Shown here one piece after another: positions 1 through 8,607 of a stretch of 54,007 nt of DNA. Within the stretch, counting starts at the first letter, position 1. Each line of letters begins with the position of its first letter. The notes beneath the pieces were generated by a model. That model had not been told where the DNA came from. It saw nothing but the letters and a program-made list of their open reading frames with translations, and ran no database searches. Position numbers and translations under genes: made by a program. The stretch is from an uncultured Bermanella sp. (lineage in GTDB: Bacteria > Pseudomonadota > Gammaproteobacteria > Pseudomonadales > Oceanobacteraceae), in the NCBI GenBank assembly GCA_913058575.1, contig CAJXRF010000036.1:1-54007 (forward strand). Reading direction: 5' to 3'.

Positions 1-72
1 CTAATGTAGAGACTTTTTACTGCTCAACATGGGCGTACACTTAACGGTATACGCCTCTGTTGGAGATGAAAA

Positions 73-618
73 ATGAAAAGGCTCTATTACTTAACCTATT
101 CCGTGGACAGCACTGAACAAATTTCAAAAGATCTACATGCCCATGGTGTGAATGACTGGCGCTTTCATGTTGTCAGTAAGGATGAAGCTGGGTTGTTTAA
201 CCATCATGTACATTCTGCCAGTATTTTATACAGAACAGACATGGTCCGTTTTGTAGAGCGAGGGGTCATATTGGGCGGTTTAATCGGTTGCGCAGCTATT
301 TTGCCTTTGGCTTTGGCTTTTAATAATGTGTTTACGCTTCCCATGGGTGCATGGCTGACCATGGGATTATTTAGCATGGTATTAGGGGCTTGGGTTGGCT
401 GCTTTGGTGGGATTTCCAGTGAAAATTATAAAATTCGCCGTTTTCACGATGCCATTGAGAAAGGGCAATATCTTGTGATGATTGATGCGCCAAAGATTCA
501 AGTTGAAGAAATTAAAGTGCTTATGCAGGCCAAGCATAGCGAAGCGCAACTTCAGCTGGAAGACTCAACCATCACTAATCCATTTGCTGGGATTGATGGC
601 AAAGTCCACATTACCTAA
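73..618 (+). CDS. Small inner-membrane protein of unknown function, 181 aa
   Basis: I do not recognise a named family with certainty. The protein has a soluble N-terminal part (residues 1-60), two adjacent hydrophobic helices (about 62-82 and 89-112, the second glycine-rich) and a soluble C-terminal part that ends in a short polar tail. This two-helix hairpin between soluble domains recalls small stress-related membrane proteins, but that is only a resemblance. The start is supported by a GGAGAT ribosome site eight bases before ATG. It stands alone, closed by a strong inverted repeat at 623-657. Confidence 0.75.
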   Translation: MKRLYYLTYSVDSTEQISKDLHAHGVNDWRFHVVSKDEAGLFNHHVHSASILYRTDMVRFVERGVILGGLIGCAAILPLALAFNNVFTLPMGAWLTMGLFSMVLGAWVGCFGGISSENYKIRRFHDAIEKGQYLVMIDAPKIQVEEIKVLMQAKHSEAQLQLEDSTITNPFAGIDGKVHIT

Positions 619-622
619 ATTT

Positions 623-657
623 AATTCGCCTTTTAATTTTAGTTTAAAAGGCGAATT
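623..657. terminator. Perfect 14-bp hairpin after the first gene
   Basis: Arms AATTCGCCTTTTAA (623-636) and its complement (644-657) enclose a 7-base loop. The hairpin lies five bases after the stop codon of the upstream gene. No clean T-run follows on the plus strand, so termination strength is uncertain. Confidence 0.55.
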
Positions 658-714
658 CCGAGTTAGGCATACTATAGGGAATCGAGTACCATTCTCTGCC
701 TAAGAGGCAGTATT

Positions 715-1134
715 ATGTTATTTATATCCCAACACGTATCCATTGACGAAGATGAAATAGAGCTCACCGCCATTCGTGCCCAAGGGGCAGGGGGGCAGAA
801 CGTGAACAAGGTTTCATCAGCCATTCATTTGCGCTTTGACGTGCAAGCTTCTTCTTTACCTGAGTTTTATAAAGAGCGATTGCTGGCTCTCAATGATTAT
901 CGACTCACTAAAGAAGGAGTCGTTATCATTAAATCTCAAGAACACAGAAGCCAAGAATTAAATAAGCAGGCCGCCCTTGAACGCTTAGTTATGCTTATTC
1001 AGCAAGCGACTATAGTGCAAAAAACAAGGCGGGCAACCAAGCCAAGCCGTTCTTCTCAACAGAAACGCATGAATAAGAAAACACAAAAAGGTCAAACCAA
1101 GCAGTTACGAGGCAGAGTGAAAGGTCACGATTGA
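715..1134 (+). CDS. arfB: Alternative ribosome-rescue factor ArfB (YaeJ), peptidyl-tRNA hydrolase
   Basis: ArfB enters stalled ribosomes that have no stop codon and hydrolyses the peptidyl-tRNA. The release-factor signature GAGGQNVNK lies at residues 24-32, with the catalytic GGQ at 26-28. The last ~35 residues are a Lys/Arg/Gln-rich tail, the part that in this family sits in the empty mRNA channel. Its 139 aa is the normal ArfB length, and the absence of other release-factor domains separates it from RF1/RF2. An AGAGG ribosome site precedes the ATG. The last four codons and the stop lie inside an inverted repeat (1124-1167) shared with the convergent kinase gene. Confidence 0.93.
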   Translation: MLFISQHVSIDEDEIELTAIRAQGAGGQNVNKVSSAIHLRFDVQASSLPEFYKERLLALNDYRLTKEGVVIIKSQEHRSQELNKQAALERLVMLIQQATIVQKTRRATKPSRSSQQKRMNKKTQKGQTKQLRGRVKGHD

Positions 1135-1167
1135 TTAAATTACCTGTTATTGAAAATCAATCGTGAC
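1124..1167. terminator. Shared convergent hairpin over the 3' ends of arfB and the kinase gene
   Basis: Arms GTCACGATTGATT (1124-1136) and AATCAATCGTGAC (1155-1167) form a perfect 13-bp stem with an 18-base loop. The stem contains the arfB stop codon and the last codons of the minus-strand kinase gene. It probably limits convergent transcription, although neither side has a clear T-run. Confidence 0.6.
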
Positions 1168-2433
1168 ATTTCTGCCGTCATTAAACTCTAAATTTTCATA
1201 TTGCCAGTTAAGTTTTTTAACGATTTTCTCAACAAGATTTAAACCCAACCCATAACCGTAATCTTCTGAGGTGGTATCGCCATCTAATGGGTTGTGGTTT
1301 GAGTTTTTAATGCTTACGCAGTAATGGTAAAGGCTAATGTCTACAGAGCCTTGTGTGGTGTATTGAAATGCATTACGAACTAAATTACTTAAAATAATGC
1401 GACAAGGTGTATGAGCTAAAAACACACTAAATTTAGGGATATTCAAGTGAAGGGTGACCTCTTTGCCTTGTAACAAGTATTCATTTTCCTTAATAATGCT
1501 GTGAAGTAGCTGCAACATATTGACTTCGCTTTTTACTAAAGATTGTTCGTCATCTCGGCCAAGCCATAGAAGGGTTTCGGTCATCTGTTGCATGTTAAAG
1601 GCAGCACGAGTAATACGCTCAACACTGGCTTGGGCTTTATTGTCCTTTAGTACCCGGCTTAATAGTTCAGAGTTGCTTTTTACCACCGCAATGGGGGTGC
1701 GTAATTCGTGACTGGCGTTTCGTAAAAACTCCTGCTCTTTATCCAGTACATTGGCGATACGCGTAAAGGTGGCTTGTTGTCGCTTGGCAATTCGATCTAA
1801 CTCTTGAAAGCCAAAAGAGGGGGCTTGCTTGCCAATATCTTTTAACGTCAGGCTATCTGCCCAGTTGGCGAGGTCGGCCATGGGCTGAGTTAAACGCTTA
1901 ATGATTAAATGCACTGCCCCCAATATGAGAATCAAAAAGCCCAAGGCTAAAGGCCAAGTGAGCCGGAACATAGAGAGCACTTGCTCTTGCGCTTGAGGGT
2001 TATGCATAAAATCAATATTGATCTCGCGGGTGAGATAAAATAACTGGCCGTCAAATAAGGGCTGGGCGACCACAAAAGCCACTGTGCTGGGGGCACTGAT
2101 GGTGGCTCTTTGGGGAGCAAAGAGTTTTACATCGCGCATTTCTAGTTGGGTTAAAAATTCTAATTCAGGAAACTGTGTTTTAACCCAAGTAGGTACCTGC
2201 TGCCACCCCATGTAGCCATTAAAGTGAATAGAGTGAGGGATTTCAGGGTGTAGTTGATTTTTATAAGCTAGGGAAAAAGCCTGCATTTCTAAATTTAGGC
2301 TCATTAAATTTGATTCATCTAACCCCCTTACAAAATACCAGTTCATGATTAAGCTGTAGCCAATAATCACTAAAATGGCCACGATGCTTTGCCACTTTAT
2401 GAGAAAAAATTTAAATGAATGTCGTTTTTTCAT
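1147..2433 (-). CDS. Sensor histidine kinase of a two-component system
   Basis: This is an inner-membrane HisKA/HATPase kinase of 428 aa. Helix 1 is at about residues 14-34 and helix 2 at about 158-178, enclosing a periplasmic sensor region of ~120 residues. A HAMP-like linker follows. The phospho-acceptor H242 lies in the H-box NASHELRTPI. The N-box has N354 in NLVRNAFQY, and the G-box is DYGYGLGL (391-398). Its partner response regulator is immediately upstream, 35 bases away, with no promoter obvious between them. The neighbouring RND pump suggests it senses something the pump handles, such as an envelope stress or an amphipathic compound. The signal cannot be read from sequence. Confidence 0.93.
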   Translation of the reverse strand: MKKRHSFKFFLIKWQSIVAILVIIGYSLIMNWYFVRGLDESNLMSLNLEMQAFSLAYKNQLHPEIPHSIHFNGYMGWQQVPTWVKTQFPELEFLTQLEMRDVKLFAPQRATISAPSTVAFVVAQPLFDGQLFYLTREINIDFMHNPQAQEQVLSMFRLTWPLALGFLILILGAVHLIIKRLTQPMADLANWADSLTLKDIGKQAPSFGFQELDRIAKRQQATFTRIANVLDKEQEFLRNASHELRTPIAVVKSNSELLSRVLKDNKAQASVERITRAAFNMQQMTETLLWLGRDDEQSLVKSEVNMLQLLHSIIKENEYLLQGKEVTLHLNIPKFSVFLAHTPCRIILSNLVRNAFQYTTQGSVDISLYHYCVSIKNSNHNPLDGDTTSEDYGYGLGLNLVEKIVKKLNWQYENLEFNDGRNVTIDFQ

Positions 2434-2468
2434 GATGCTAATTCAGCTTTGTTAAGGGGTCTTAATAA

Positions 2469-3146
2469 TTAAAGGTGTTCACTATTGAAAGCAATGCCTT
2501 GCCCTACCACAGTGTGAATTAACTTTATTTCATTTTCTTTATCGACTTGTTGGCGCAATTTAAATAAATGCACCTTAAGTGCGTCGCTGTCAGGCATGTT
2601 GTCTCCCCAAAGTGCGTGGGACAATTGGCTTCTAGAAACAACGCTTGGCGAGTGACGCATCAAGGTTTCAAGTAAGATCCAGCCACTGGGGGAGAGTTGA
2701 ATTTTACGTTGCTCTCGGTGTGCAAGTTTCTGACTAAAATCCACCTCTAAACCATGTAACGACAGCTTGTGGCCTTGGCCATTGTTGCGTTTACATAATA
2801 CTTGTATGCGGGCCACCAGTTCTAACATTTCAAATGGTTTTACAAGATAGTCATCTGTGCCAGCGTTAAAGCCGGCCAACTTATCATCTAAAGTATCTCT
2901 GGCGGTTAACATTAATACCGGCGTCGTGACGCCTTGTTCTCTTAGTATTTTACAAAAGGTCAGGCCATCCATGCGGGGCATGCTCACATCTAAAATCACT
3001 ACGTCGTAGTGGTTGTCTTTTATTAATTGTAAGCCAGCTACGCCATTGGCAGCGTGGTCACAGAACATGTTTTCTAGTTCAAGATAATCAATAATGGTGG
3101 CGGCTAAATCTTGGTTATCTTCAACCAGTAACAAGTTTAATTTCAT
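2469..3146 (-). CDS. OmpR/PhoB-family response regulator
   Basis: The 225-aa protein has a receiver domain with the acidic pocket at E9-D10, phospho-acceptor D53 in ILDVSMPRMDG and conserved K103 in LVKPFE. A winged-helix DNA-binding domain follows. I place the start at the internal ATG at 3146 (MKLNLLLVEDN), which is where receiver domains begin and which has AAAGG upstream. An in-frame extension to 3212 would translate a terminator hairpin and is rejected. It pairs with the kinase gene downstream. A PmrA/QseB-like double hexamer before the pump operon (7471-7487) is a candidate target. Confidence 0.92.
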   Translation of the reverse strand: MKLNLLLVEDNQDLAATIIDYLELENMFCDHAANGVAGLQLIKDNHYDVVILDVSMPRMDGLTFCKILREQGVTTPVLMLTARDTLDDKLAGFNAGTDDYLVKPFEMLELVARIQVLCKRNNGQGHKLSLHGLEVDFSQKLAHREQRKIQLSPSGWILLETLMRHSPSVVSRSQLSHALWGDNMPDSDALKVHLFKLRQQVDKENEIKLIHTVVGQGIAFNSEHL

Positions 3147-3180
3147 TCTGTGCGCCTTTAGTGTGAATAAGTATGAAAAT

Positions 3181-3222
3181 AGTAGGCTTAATGAAAGAAT
3201 CAGGGCTTTCATTAAGCCTACT
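3181..3222 (-). terminator. 17-bp perfect hairpin between the pump and its putative regulators
   Basis: Arms AGTAGGCTTAATGAAAG (3181-3197) and the exact complement (3206-3222) surround an 8-base loop. It begins one base after the permease stop codon and ends 34 bases before the response-regulator ATG. Downstream on the minus strand is ATTTTC rather than a long T-run. It may act as a terminator, an attenuator or an mRNA stabiliser. Confidence 0.7.
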
Positions 3223-3223
3223 T

Positions 3224-6200
3224 TTATTTAGAGGCGCTCACTTTAAAAAAGGCGGCATACATGACCGGCACCGCCCCTAACGTTAAGATGGTGCCAATGC
3301 CCAATCCAAACGCCAAAACATTCGCCATGCCATAAAAAATAGATTGAGGGTCTAAAATTAAAGGCAATAACCCCATTATAGTGGTGATTGTGGTCATGGC
3401 TATGGGCCTTAATCGTGTTAAGCAGGCATTAATAATCGCTTGGTAGTCTTCCGTGCCACTTCTGCGTTCAATATCAATACGGTCTATGAGCACAATGGCA
3501 TTGTTTATTATGATGCCGGCAAGGCTATAGATCCCCAGTGTGACCATGAAGCCAAATGGTGCATCCATTATGATTAACCCCAGAGCCGTACCAATCATAG
3601 ACAAGGGGATGGTCAGAATAATTACCAGTGCTCGGCGATAAGAATTGAACTGAATGACCAGCAATACGATCACAATGCAAATGACCATGGGCATACTGGC
3701 GCCCATGGCTAGCTGAGCCTCGGCTGATTGGGCAATAACCCCATCGTATTCTATGTGATGATTAACAGGTAAGGCACTGGCAATGGCTTGCACTTTATCT
3801 TGCACAATGAGCTGTAAATCTTGGGCGCTCATTGAGGTGCTGGTGGCTAAAACACTGATGGTGCGAAACATATCTTCACGCACAATTTTCGAATACTGGC
3901 TTACGGGGCTCAGGTTGGCCACCTGCATAAGCGGCACAGACAAACCCGTGCTGTTGGAGTGCACGGTTACGGTTCGTAATCGGTCTAAATTAAAGCGCTC
4001 TTTTTCATTGGCTTGTAAGACAATGGGAATGATATTGTCATCTTCACGATATTGCGTGGCTTGGGCACCATCAAAAAAACCTTGCAATGCATTGGCAATA
4101 TCATTTGATGTCACACCTGCACGGCGGGCTCGATATTGATCAACCTTAACCAATACTTTTACCGTGCGGTTCTCCCAGTCGGTGCGAATGTTTTTTGTGT
4201 TTGGAACGTCGTGCAGTACATCCATTATGGCTTGTGCACTTTCATAAATGACATCTTTGTCAGGCCCTTTTACTTGTATTTTTATCACGCTGGAATCAGA
4301 AGGACCGACAAACATGCGCTTAATTCGCCCTGATACATTAGGAAAATTTTCTATTACACCTTTATGTAGCTTCGCCACCATAAGGTCCATATCGACTTCA
4401 TTTTTAACATTCACTATCACAAAGCCTTTATTGTCAGCAGGGTCCTCTGGGTTCAATGAGCTGACAAAGCGGGGGCCATTAAACCCGGCATAACCAGAAA
4501 AACTGTCTATTTCAGGAAAGCGTTTTTCATCTTTTAGCCAAATGAATATCTCTTTCATTTGCAGGTTGGTGGTGCGGGCTGATGAACCCTTAGGAAGGTC
4601 AATGTACATCATGACTTGTGCGCGATCTGAGTCTGGAAAAAATTGTTTCGCTACCTTCTCCAACCCTGCTATGGCTATTATAAATAATAAAACCAATGTG
4701 CCCATGAAAATCAATTTATGCCCGAGAACCCAATGCAAGAAGGATTCGTATTTTGCATAAAATCGAGCTGTGATACTGATTTTTTCTGAATCGAGAGGTA
4801 TTGCTTTTTTATCCACTTTAATAAAAAAATAACACAATAGCGGCGTAATACACAGTGCCATAAACCAGCTGGTTAAAAGGGTGATCAGAATTACCAATGA
4901 GACGGAGCGGGTAAATTCACCGGCAACATGCTCAGCGAGCATAAGTGGTAAAAAGAATAATATGGTGGTGACAGAGGAACTTAATAGAGGCAGGGCCAGT
5001 TCTTTTCCTCCTTGGCACATGGCATCGTAGCGCTTAATCCCGAACTCCAAACGGCGTTTAAAATCCTCAGCTATGACAATGCCGTTATCCACCAACAAGC
5101 CAAGTGCAATGATCAAAGTAGACATGGCCAATTGCTCCAATGCCATGCCAGCGATTTTCATGATGCAAAGAGTGGCTAGCATAACAAACGGCACGATGGA
5201 GCCGACAATTAAACCCGTGCGCATGCCTAAGAAAAGAACCACAACGATTAAAACAATGATAAGTGTTTGAAATACATTTTCTGACGTTGCATTAATTCTT
5301 CGTGCCACCTGAACAGATTGATCGGTCGCAATGTCTATTTGGTAGCCTATGGGCAATGTTCTTTGTATGTCGGTCACTTTAAGCTTAATAAGTTTAACAA
5401 AATCCAGAACATTAACGTCTTCTAGCATGGCCACCGAAAATAGTAGTGCGGGTTCGCCATTAAAATAGGCTGGCTGATGGGGAGGATCAATGAAGTCTCG
5501 CCTTAAAGTGACAATATCTTTAAGGGCTAGAGTACTTTGAGTGCCGGGTATGGTGATGAGTGTATTAGCAATATCTTCAAGGGAATTGAAATTCCCAGTG
5601 GGCTCGATGACTAAATTTCTGGCGCCAGTGTCTATTTGCCCTCCAGGGCTAATAATGTTCTGAGTGTTTAACGCATTAATCAGCTGTGCTTGAGAAATGC
5701 CTAGCTGGGCCAGTTTCGCGCTGGGCGCTTCCATGTAAATGCGCTCATCCTGAGTGCCAATGATCTCAATTTTTTTGGCGCCTTTAACAGAATACAGTGT
5801 GTCACTTACGTGTTTTGCGATGGTGTTTAATTCACTTAAATTAAAACCTTTGCCTGTTAGTGCCAGTGTGATGACAGAGACATCGCCAAAGGAGTCATTG
5901 ACAAAAGGGGTTTGGGTGCCCTGTGGTAAGTTTACGCTAGCCTGATTAACCTTATTGCGAAGGTCTTGCCAAATATTATCAAGATTAAAATAGCGATCAT
6001 ATATTTCCACGTGAATAGTGGATTGACCGGTTTCTGAGGTGGAAGTGATTTTTTTCACTTCTGCTACTTTGCGAATTTCTTTTTCTAATGTGCGGGTAAT
6101 TAATTGCTCAACTCTTTCAGGCGACATTCCAGGATAAGAGGTACTGACAATGGCTTCGCGAATAGTCACCGTGGGGTCTTCTTGGGCGGGAAGAGTGAAA

Positions 6201-6286
6201 TAGGCCACTACGCCATTTAACAATAGTAGGGCCAAAATCATAAAAACCGATTTACGGTATTCAAATGCTAACTTGGTTAAATTCAT
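3224..6286 (-). CDS. RND-family multidrug efflux permease (HAE-1 type)
   Basis: The 1020-aa length matches AcrB-type proton-driven drug exporters of the inner membrane. The protein has the duplicated layout: TM1 at about residues 12-30, a large periplasmic pore domain, a TM2-6 bundle starting near 338, a second periplasmic domain and a terminal bundle from about 870. In helix 4 the usual Asp-Asp pair is D400-N401 (LLVDNGIVIAED). In helix 10 the lysine equivalent to AcrB K940 is Asn (about 928, in IIINNAIVLID). So the proton relay differs from AcrB, though one Asp remains. A GGAGG ribosome site precedes the ATG. The adaptor gene is 11 bases upstream. No outer-membrane channel is encoded here, so a TolC-like partner is probably elsewhere. 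Confidence 0.93.
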   Translation of the reverse strand: MNLTKLAFEYRKSVFMILALLLLNGVVAYFTLPAQEDPTVTIREAIVSTSYPGMSPERVEQLITRTLEKEIRKVAEVKKITSTSETGQSTIHVEIYDRYFNLDNIWQDLRNKVNQASVNLPQGTQTPFVNDSFGDVSVITLALTGKGFNLSELNTIAKHVSDTLYSVKGAKKIEIIGTQDERIYMEAPSAKLAQLGISQAQLINALNTQNIISPGGQIDTGARNLVIEPTGNFNSLEDIANTLITIPGTQSTLALKDIVTLRRDFIDPPHQPAYFNGEPALLFSVAMLEDVNVLDFVKLIKLKVTDIQRTLPIGYQIDIATDQSVQVARRINATSENVFQTLIIVLIVVVLFLGMRTGLIVGSIVPFVMLATLCIMKIAGMALEQLAMSTLIIALGLLVDNGIVIAEDFKRRLEFGIKRYDAMCQGGKELALPLLSSSVTTILFFLPLMLAEHVAGEFTRSVSLVILITLLTSWFMALCITPLLCYFFIKVDKKAIPLDSEKISITARFYAKYESFLHWVLGHKLIFMGTLVLLFIIAIAGLEKVAKQFFPDSDRAQVMMYIDLPKGSSARTTNLQMKEIFIWLKDEKRFPEIDSFSGYAGFNGPRFVSSLNPEDPADNKGFVIVNVKNEVDMDLMVAKLHKGVIENFPNVSGRIKRMFVGPSDSSVIKIQVKGPDKDVIYESAQAIMDVLHDVPNTKNIRTDWENRTVKVLVKVDQYRARRAGVTSNDIANALQGFFDGAQATQYREDDNIIPIVLQANEKERFNLDRLRTVTVHSNSTGLSVPLMQVANLSPVSQYSKIVREDMFRTISVLATSTSMSAQDLQLIVQDKVQAIASALPVNHHIEYDGVIAQSAEAQLAMGASMPMVICIVIVLLVIQFNSYRRALVIILTIPLSMIGTALGLIIMDAPFGFMVTLGIYSLAGIIINNAIVLIDRIDIERRSGTEDYQAIINACLTRLRPIAMTTITTIMGLLPLILDPQSIFYGMANVLAFGLGIGTILTLGAVPVMYAAFFKVSASK

Positions 6287-6297
6287 TTAGGCCTCCG

Positions 6298-7401
6298 TTA
6301 GTTAAAACGTTTAACGTGTTTGTCGAGTAAATTAACGTGCTGGCCATCTCGTAAAAATGGTACGCCAGCGATGGCAATGATTTCCCCATTTTTAATGCCG
6401 CTAGAGATGAGCACTTCATTATTAAGGATGTTCTCGACTTTTACGGTGCGTTTATATACGGATTGCTTGTTTGTATCATAAACAAATACATAGGCAGATT
6501 GATTAGTGCCAGCGCCAATGGCCCCCATGGGAAGACGGTAGATGTCACCGTGGTGGCCACTTATACCAACACCTTGGAAAGTAAAGTCAATTTCGGCAGT
6601 CATGCCAGCACGTAAATTGTCTAATTCTGATTCAATTAAAATGGTGACAGGGAAAGCATTGGCCGTTTGTGCGCGACTGCCAATTTCGGTAATGACGCCA
6701 TGGCCTTTTTTATCAGGAAAAACAGGGAAGTTAATCGAAATGGCCATGCCTTTTGATAAGTCACGAATAAGGCTTTCAGGTACTAATACATTGACTTCTA
6801 AACCGTTAATACCTGCCACTTCAAAAACGGTTTGACCAGCGCCCACTTGCATAGAAGGCTCCATTAAACGCTTGGTTATTTTTGCGTCATAAGGCGCGTA
6901 AATAACGGTGTCTTGTAGATTTTTGTTGGATATATCCAGTTGAGATTTTGCTAAGTTCACTGAGCTGTTTGCCGATTCATAGGCCATTTGAACGCTGTCG
7001 TAGCCTGATTTTGAAATAAGGCCTTTTTCAGAAAGCTCAGAATAGCGCAAGTATTCATTATGGGCTTCGGCAAGAGCGGACTTAGCCTTGTTTAAATTGG
7101 CTTGTGATGATTGTTGGCTCATTTTGAAAAGACGCTTGTCAAGTGTGGCAAGCACCTCACCTTTTTTTACCTTGTCCCCTAATTTGGCTGAAATGTGTTT
7201 TATTTTACCTCCCACTTGAAAACTTAAATCGGTGGATTCAAGTGAGTGTATGGTGCCAGACAGGCGCCTGATTTGATCAAAGCTGCTGCTTTTAACCTCT
7301 ATCCAATCAATGGGGCGAATGGTTTTGTCTTTTTCAATAGTGGTATCTTTACAGCCTGAAATCAGCAACACCAGAAATATGGCGGTTAATGTTGTGCGCA
7401 T
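6298..7401 (-). CDS. RND periplasmic adaptor lipoprotein (membrane fusion protein)
   Basis: This is the adaptor that links the RND permease to an outer-membrane channel. From the ATG at 7401 the protein starts with a lipoprotein signal ending in LLISGC, so it is probably lipid-anchored like AcrA. A barrel-sandwich half motif (KIKHISAKLGDKVKKGEVLATLD), an alanine/serine-rich coiled-coil hairpin, the returning lipoyl half and beta-barrel segments follow in order. The upstream in-frame extension to 7452 has no signal character. The ATG at 7401 has GGGAG eight bases before it. It is the first gene of the pump operon. Confidence 0.92.
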   Translation of the reverse strand: MRTTLTAIFLVLLISGCKDTTIEKDKTIRPIDWIEVKSSSFDQIRRLSGTIHSLESTDLSFQVGGKIKHISAKLGDKVKKGEVLATLDKRLFKMSQQSSQANLNKAKSALAEAHNEYLRYSELSEKGLISKSGYDSVQMAYESANSSVNLAKSQLDISNKNLQDTVIYAPYDAKITKRLMEPSMQVGAGQTVFEVAGINGLEVNVLVPESLIRDLSKGMAISINFPVFPDKKGHGVITEIGSRAQTANAFPVTILIESELDNLRAGMTAEIDFTFQGVGISGHHGDIYRLPMGAIGAGTNQSAYVFVYDTNKQSVYKRTVKVENILNNEVLISSGIKNGEIIAIAGVPFLRDGQHVNLLDKHVKRFN

Positions 7402-7470
7402 TGGCAACTCCCTAAAACTATTTGGCATTACGACAGAATAATCGGTGGCCAACAGTATGTGCCTTAGGGG

Positions 7471-7487
7471 GTTAACGTTTGGTTAAG
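7471..7487 (-). promoter_or_regulatory. Candidate response-regulator box upstream of the efflux operon
   Basis: On the minus strand the site reads CTTAAC-CAAAC-GTTAAC: two TTAA-centred hexamers with a 5-base spacer, 70 bases before the adaptor ATG. PmrA/QseB-type regulators bind hexamers with this spacing. Whether the nearby regulator binds here is inference. Confidence 0.35.
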
Positions 7488-7587
7488 GTGAAAGAGTGCT
7501 AAAGACGCAGGGCGTTGGGAGGTATTGAAAGAGCTGGGTAGGCGAAAGAGGGGATATGCTTAAAGCGACACATTAAAGGGATTGGCG

Positions 7588-8607
7588 TTATTCGGTATTG
7601 GATGTGTTAGATAACTTTTTAAATTTCACTAATACTTTTTGGGCCCGTAGCAATTTTTCTTTAATGCTAATGCTGTCAGGGCTGAGTTTTAAAGCCATTA
7701 GCCATAGGTCAACGGATTTTAAAATATTCCCTTGCCGATATAGTCTTGCAGCATTTTGGTCTAAGCTTTGCGCGTATTCCTGTCTGAGGTTTTGTGCTTG
7801 TTTCAGCGCTTTGTCTACTTGCGCTCCGTGAAAGGGTTCGTGAGATAGAATGTCGTGTACTTTCAATAATTGATCAAAATTTAAGGTGGAGACAGCGGTA
7901 GTTAATTGTCTGATTAAATCTTGCTGGCGATGAAGTATAGCTTTGTCATTAATGACGCTGAGGCCTGCATTGATGGCTTGTTTGATTTCGCCTTTACCCA
8001 GCTGACGATCAAATTCGATGGCTTTTTCATATGCTAATTGCGCATACTTGTAATCTTTTACACGCAAGGCTTGGGTGGATAATTGCAGCAGCTTTTCAGC
8101 TATTTGTTTTTTCTGTTCTTCAAGGTAATGGCTTTGGTTAAACCAATTGAAACGGTCATGATGAATTCGATTTGCCAACGCTTGTTGCCTAAATTGAGTG
8201 TCTAATAACTCAGCTTTAATTAAAGAAGACTGGGTGTTGAGTAGGCGCTCTTCATCTTTCTGAGCAAGGTTAATAGCATTTTCTAAGCCAGACAGGGAAA
8301 CACCCTTAGGTTGGGTTTGTATTAAATGACGTAACACCCCCCTAGCTTGTCCCCATTCTTGCTGACTGATAAGTAAATGAATAGTTTGACTTTGTTGTTT
8401 TAGGTGTTGCTTGGCTAGAGACTCAACCATGGCTAGCTGTTGCTGATCAAGTGGTTGTTGAGCGTGAATTTGCTCCATGGCCTTCTGGTAATTGTGCTCT
8501 TTAATAAGTTCGGCTGTGTCTTTGTACCAAATTTTTAGAGGTGTGCTGGTGCAACCTGCCATACAAATTAAGCAAAAAAGTGTAAGTTGTTTAAAGCCTT
8601 TATACAT
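7588..8607 (-). CDS. Lipoprotein with TPR-like helical repeats, function unknown
   Basis: The protein of 339 aa starts with a lipoprotein signal (lipobox-like CMAGC, cysteine at about 19). The rest is almost entirely Gln/Leu/Ala-rich amphipathic helices with TPR character. The clearest unit is near the C terminus: Ala-Arg-Leu-Tyr-Arg-Gln-Gly followed by Leu-Trp-Leu-Met-Ala-Leu and Pro-Asp-Ser. The start overlaps the end of the upstream cyclase gene by 8 bases, so the two are translationally coupled. It may therefore work with the cyclase, for example as a partner scaffold on the periplasmic side of the envelope. No enzyme motif is visible. Confidence 0.8.
   Translation of the reverse strand: MYKGFKQLTLFCLICMAGCTSTPLKIWYKDTAELIKEHNYQKAMEQIHAQQPLDQQQLAMVESLAKQHLKQQSQTIHLLISQQEWGQARGVLRHLIQTQPKGVSLSGLENAINLAQKDEERLLNTQSSLIKAELLDTQFRQQALANRIHHDRFNWFNQSHYLEEQKKQIAEKLLQLSTQALRVKDYKYAQLAYEKAIEFDRQLGKGEIKQAINAGLSVINDKAILHRQQDLIRQLTTAVSTLNFDQLLKVHDILSHEPFHGAQVDKALKQAQNLRQEYAQSLDQNAARLYRQGNILKSVDLWLMALKLSPDSISIKEKLLRAQKVLVKFKKLSNTSNTE

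Noticed and set aside
3147-3212. N-terminal extension of the response regulator to an ATG at 3212
   Set aside because: These codons are the antisense of a 17-bp hairpin and lie before the conserved receiver start; the ATG at 3146 has a ribosome site.
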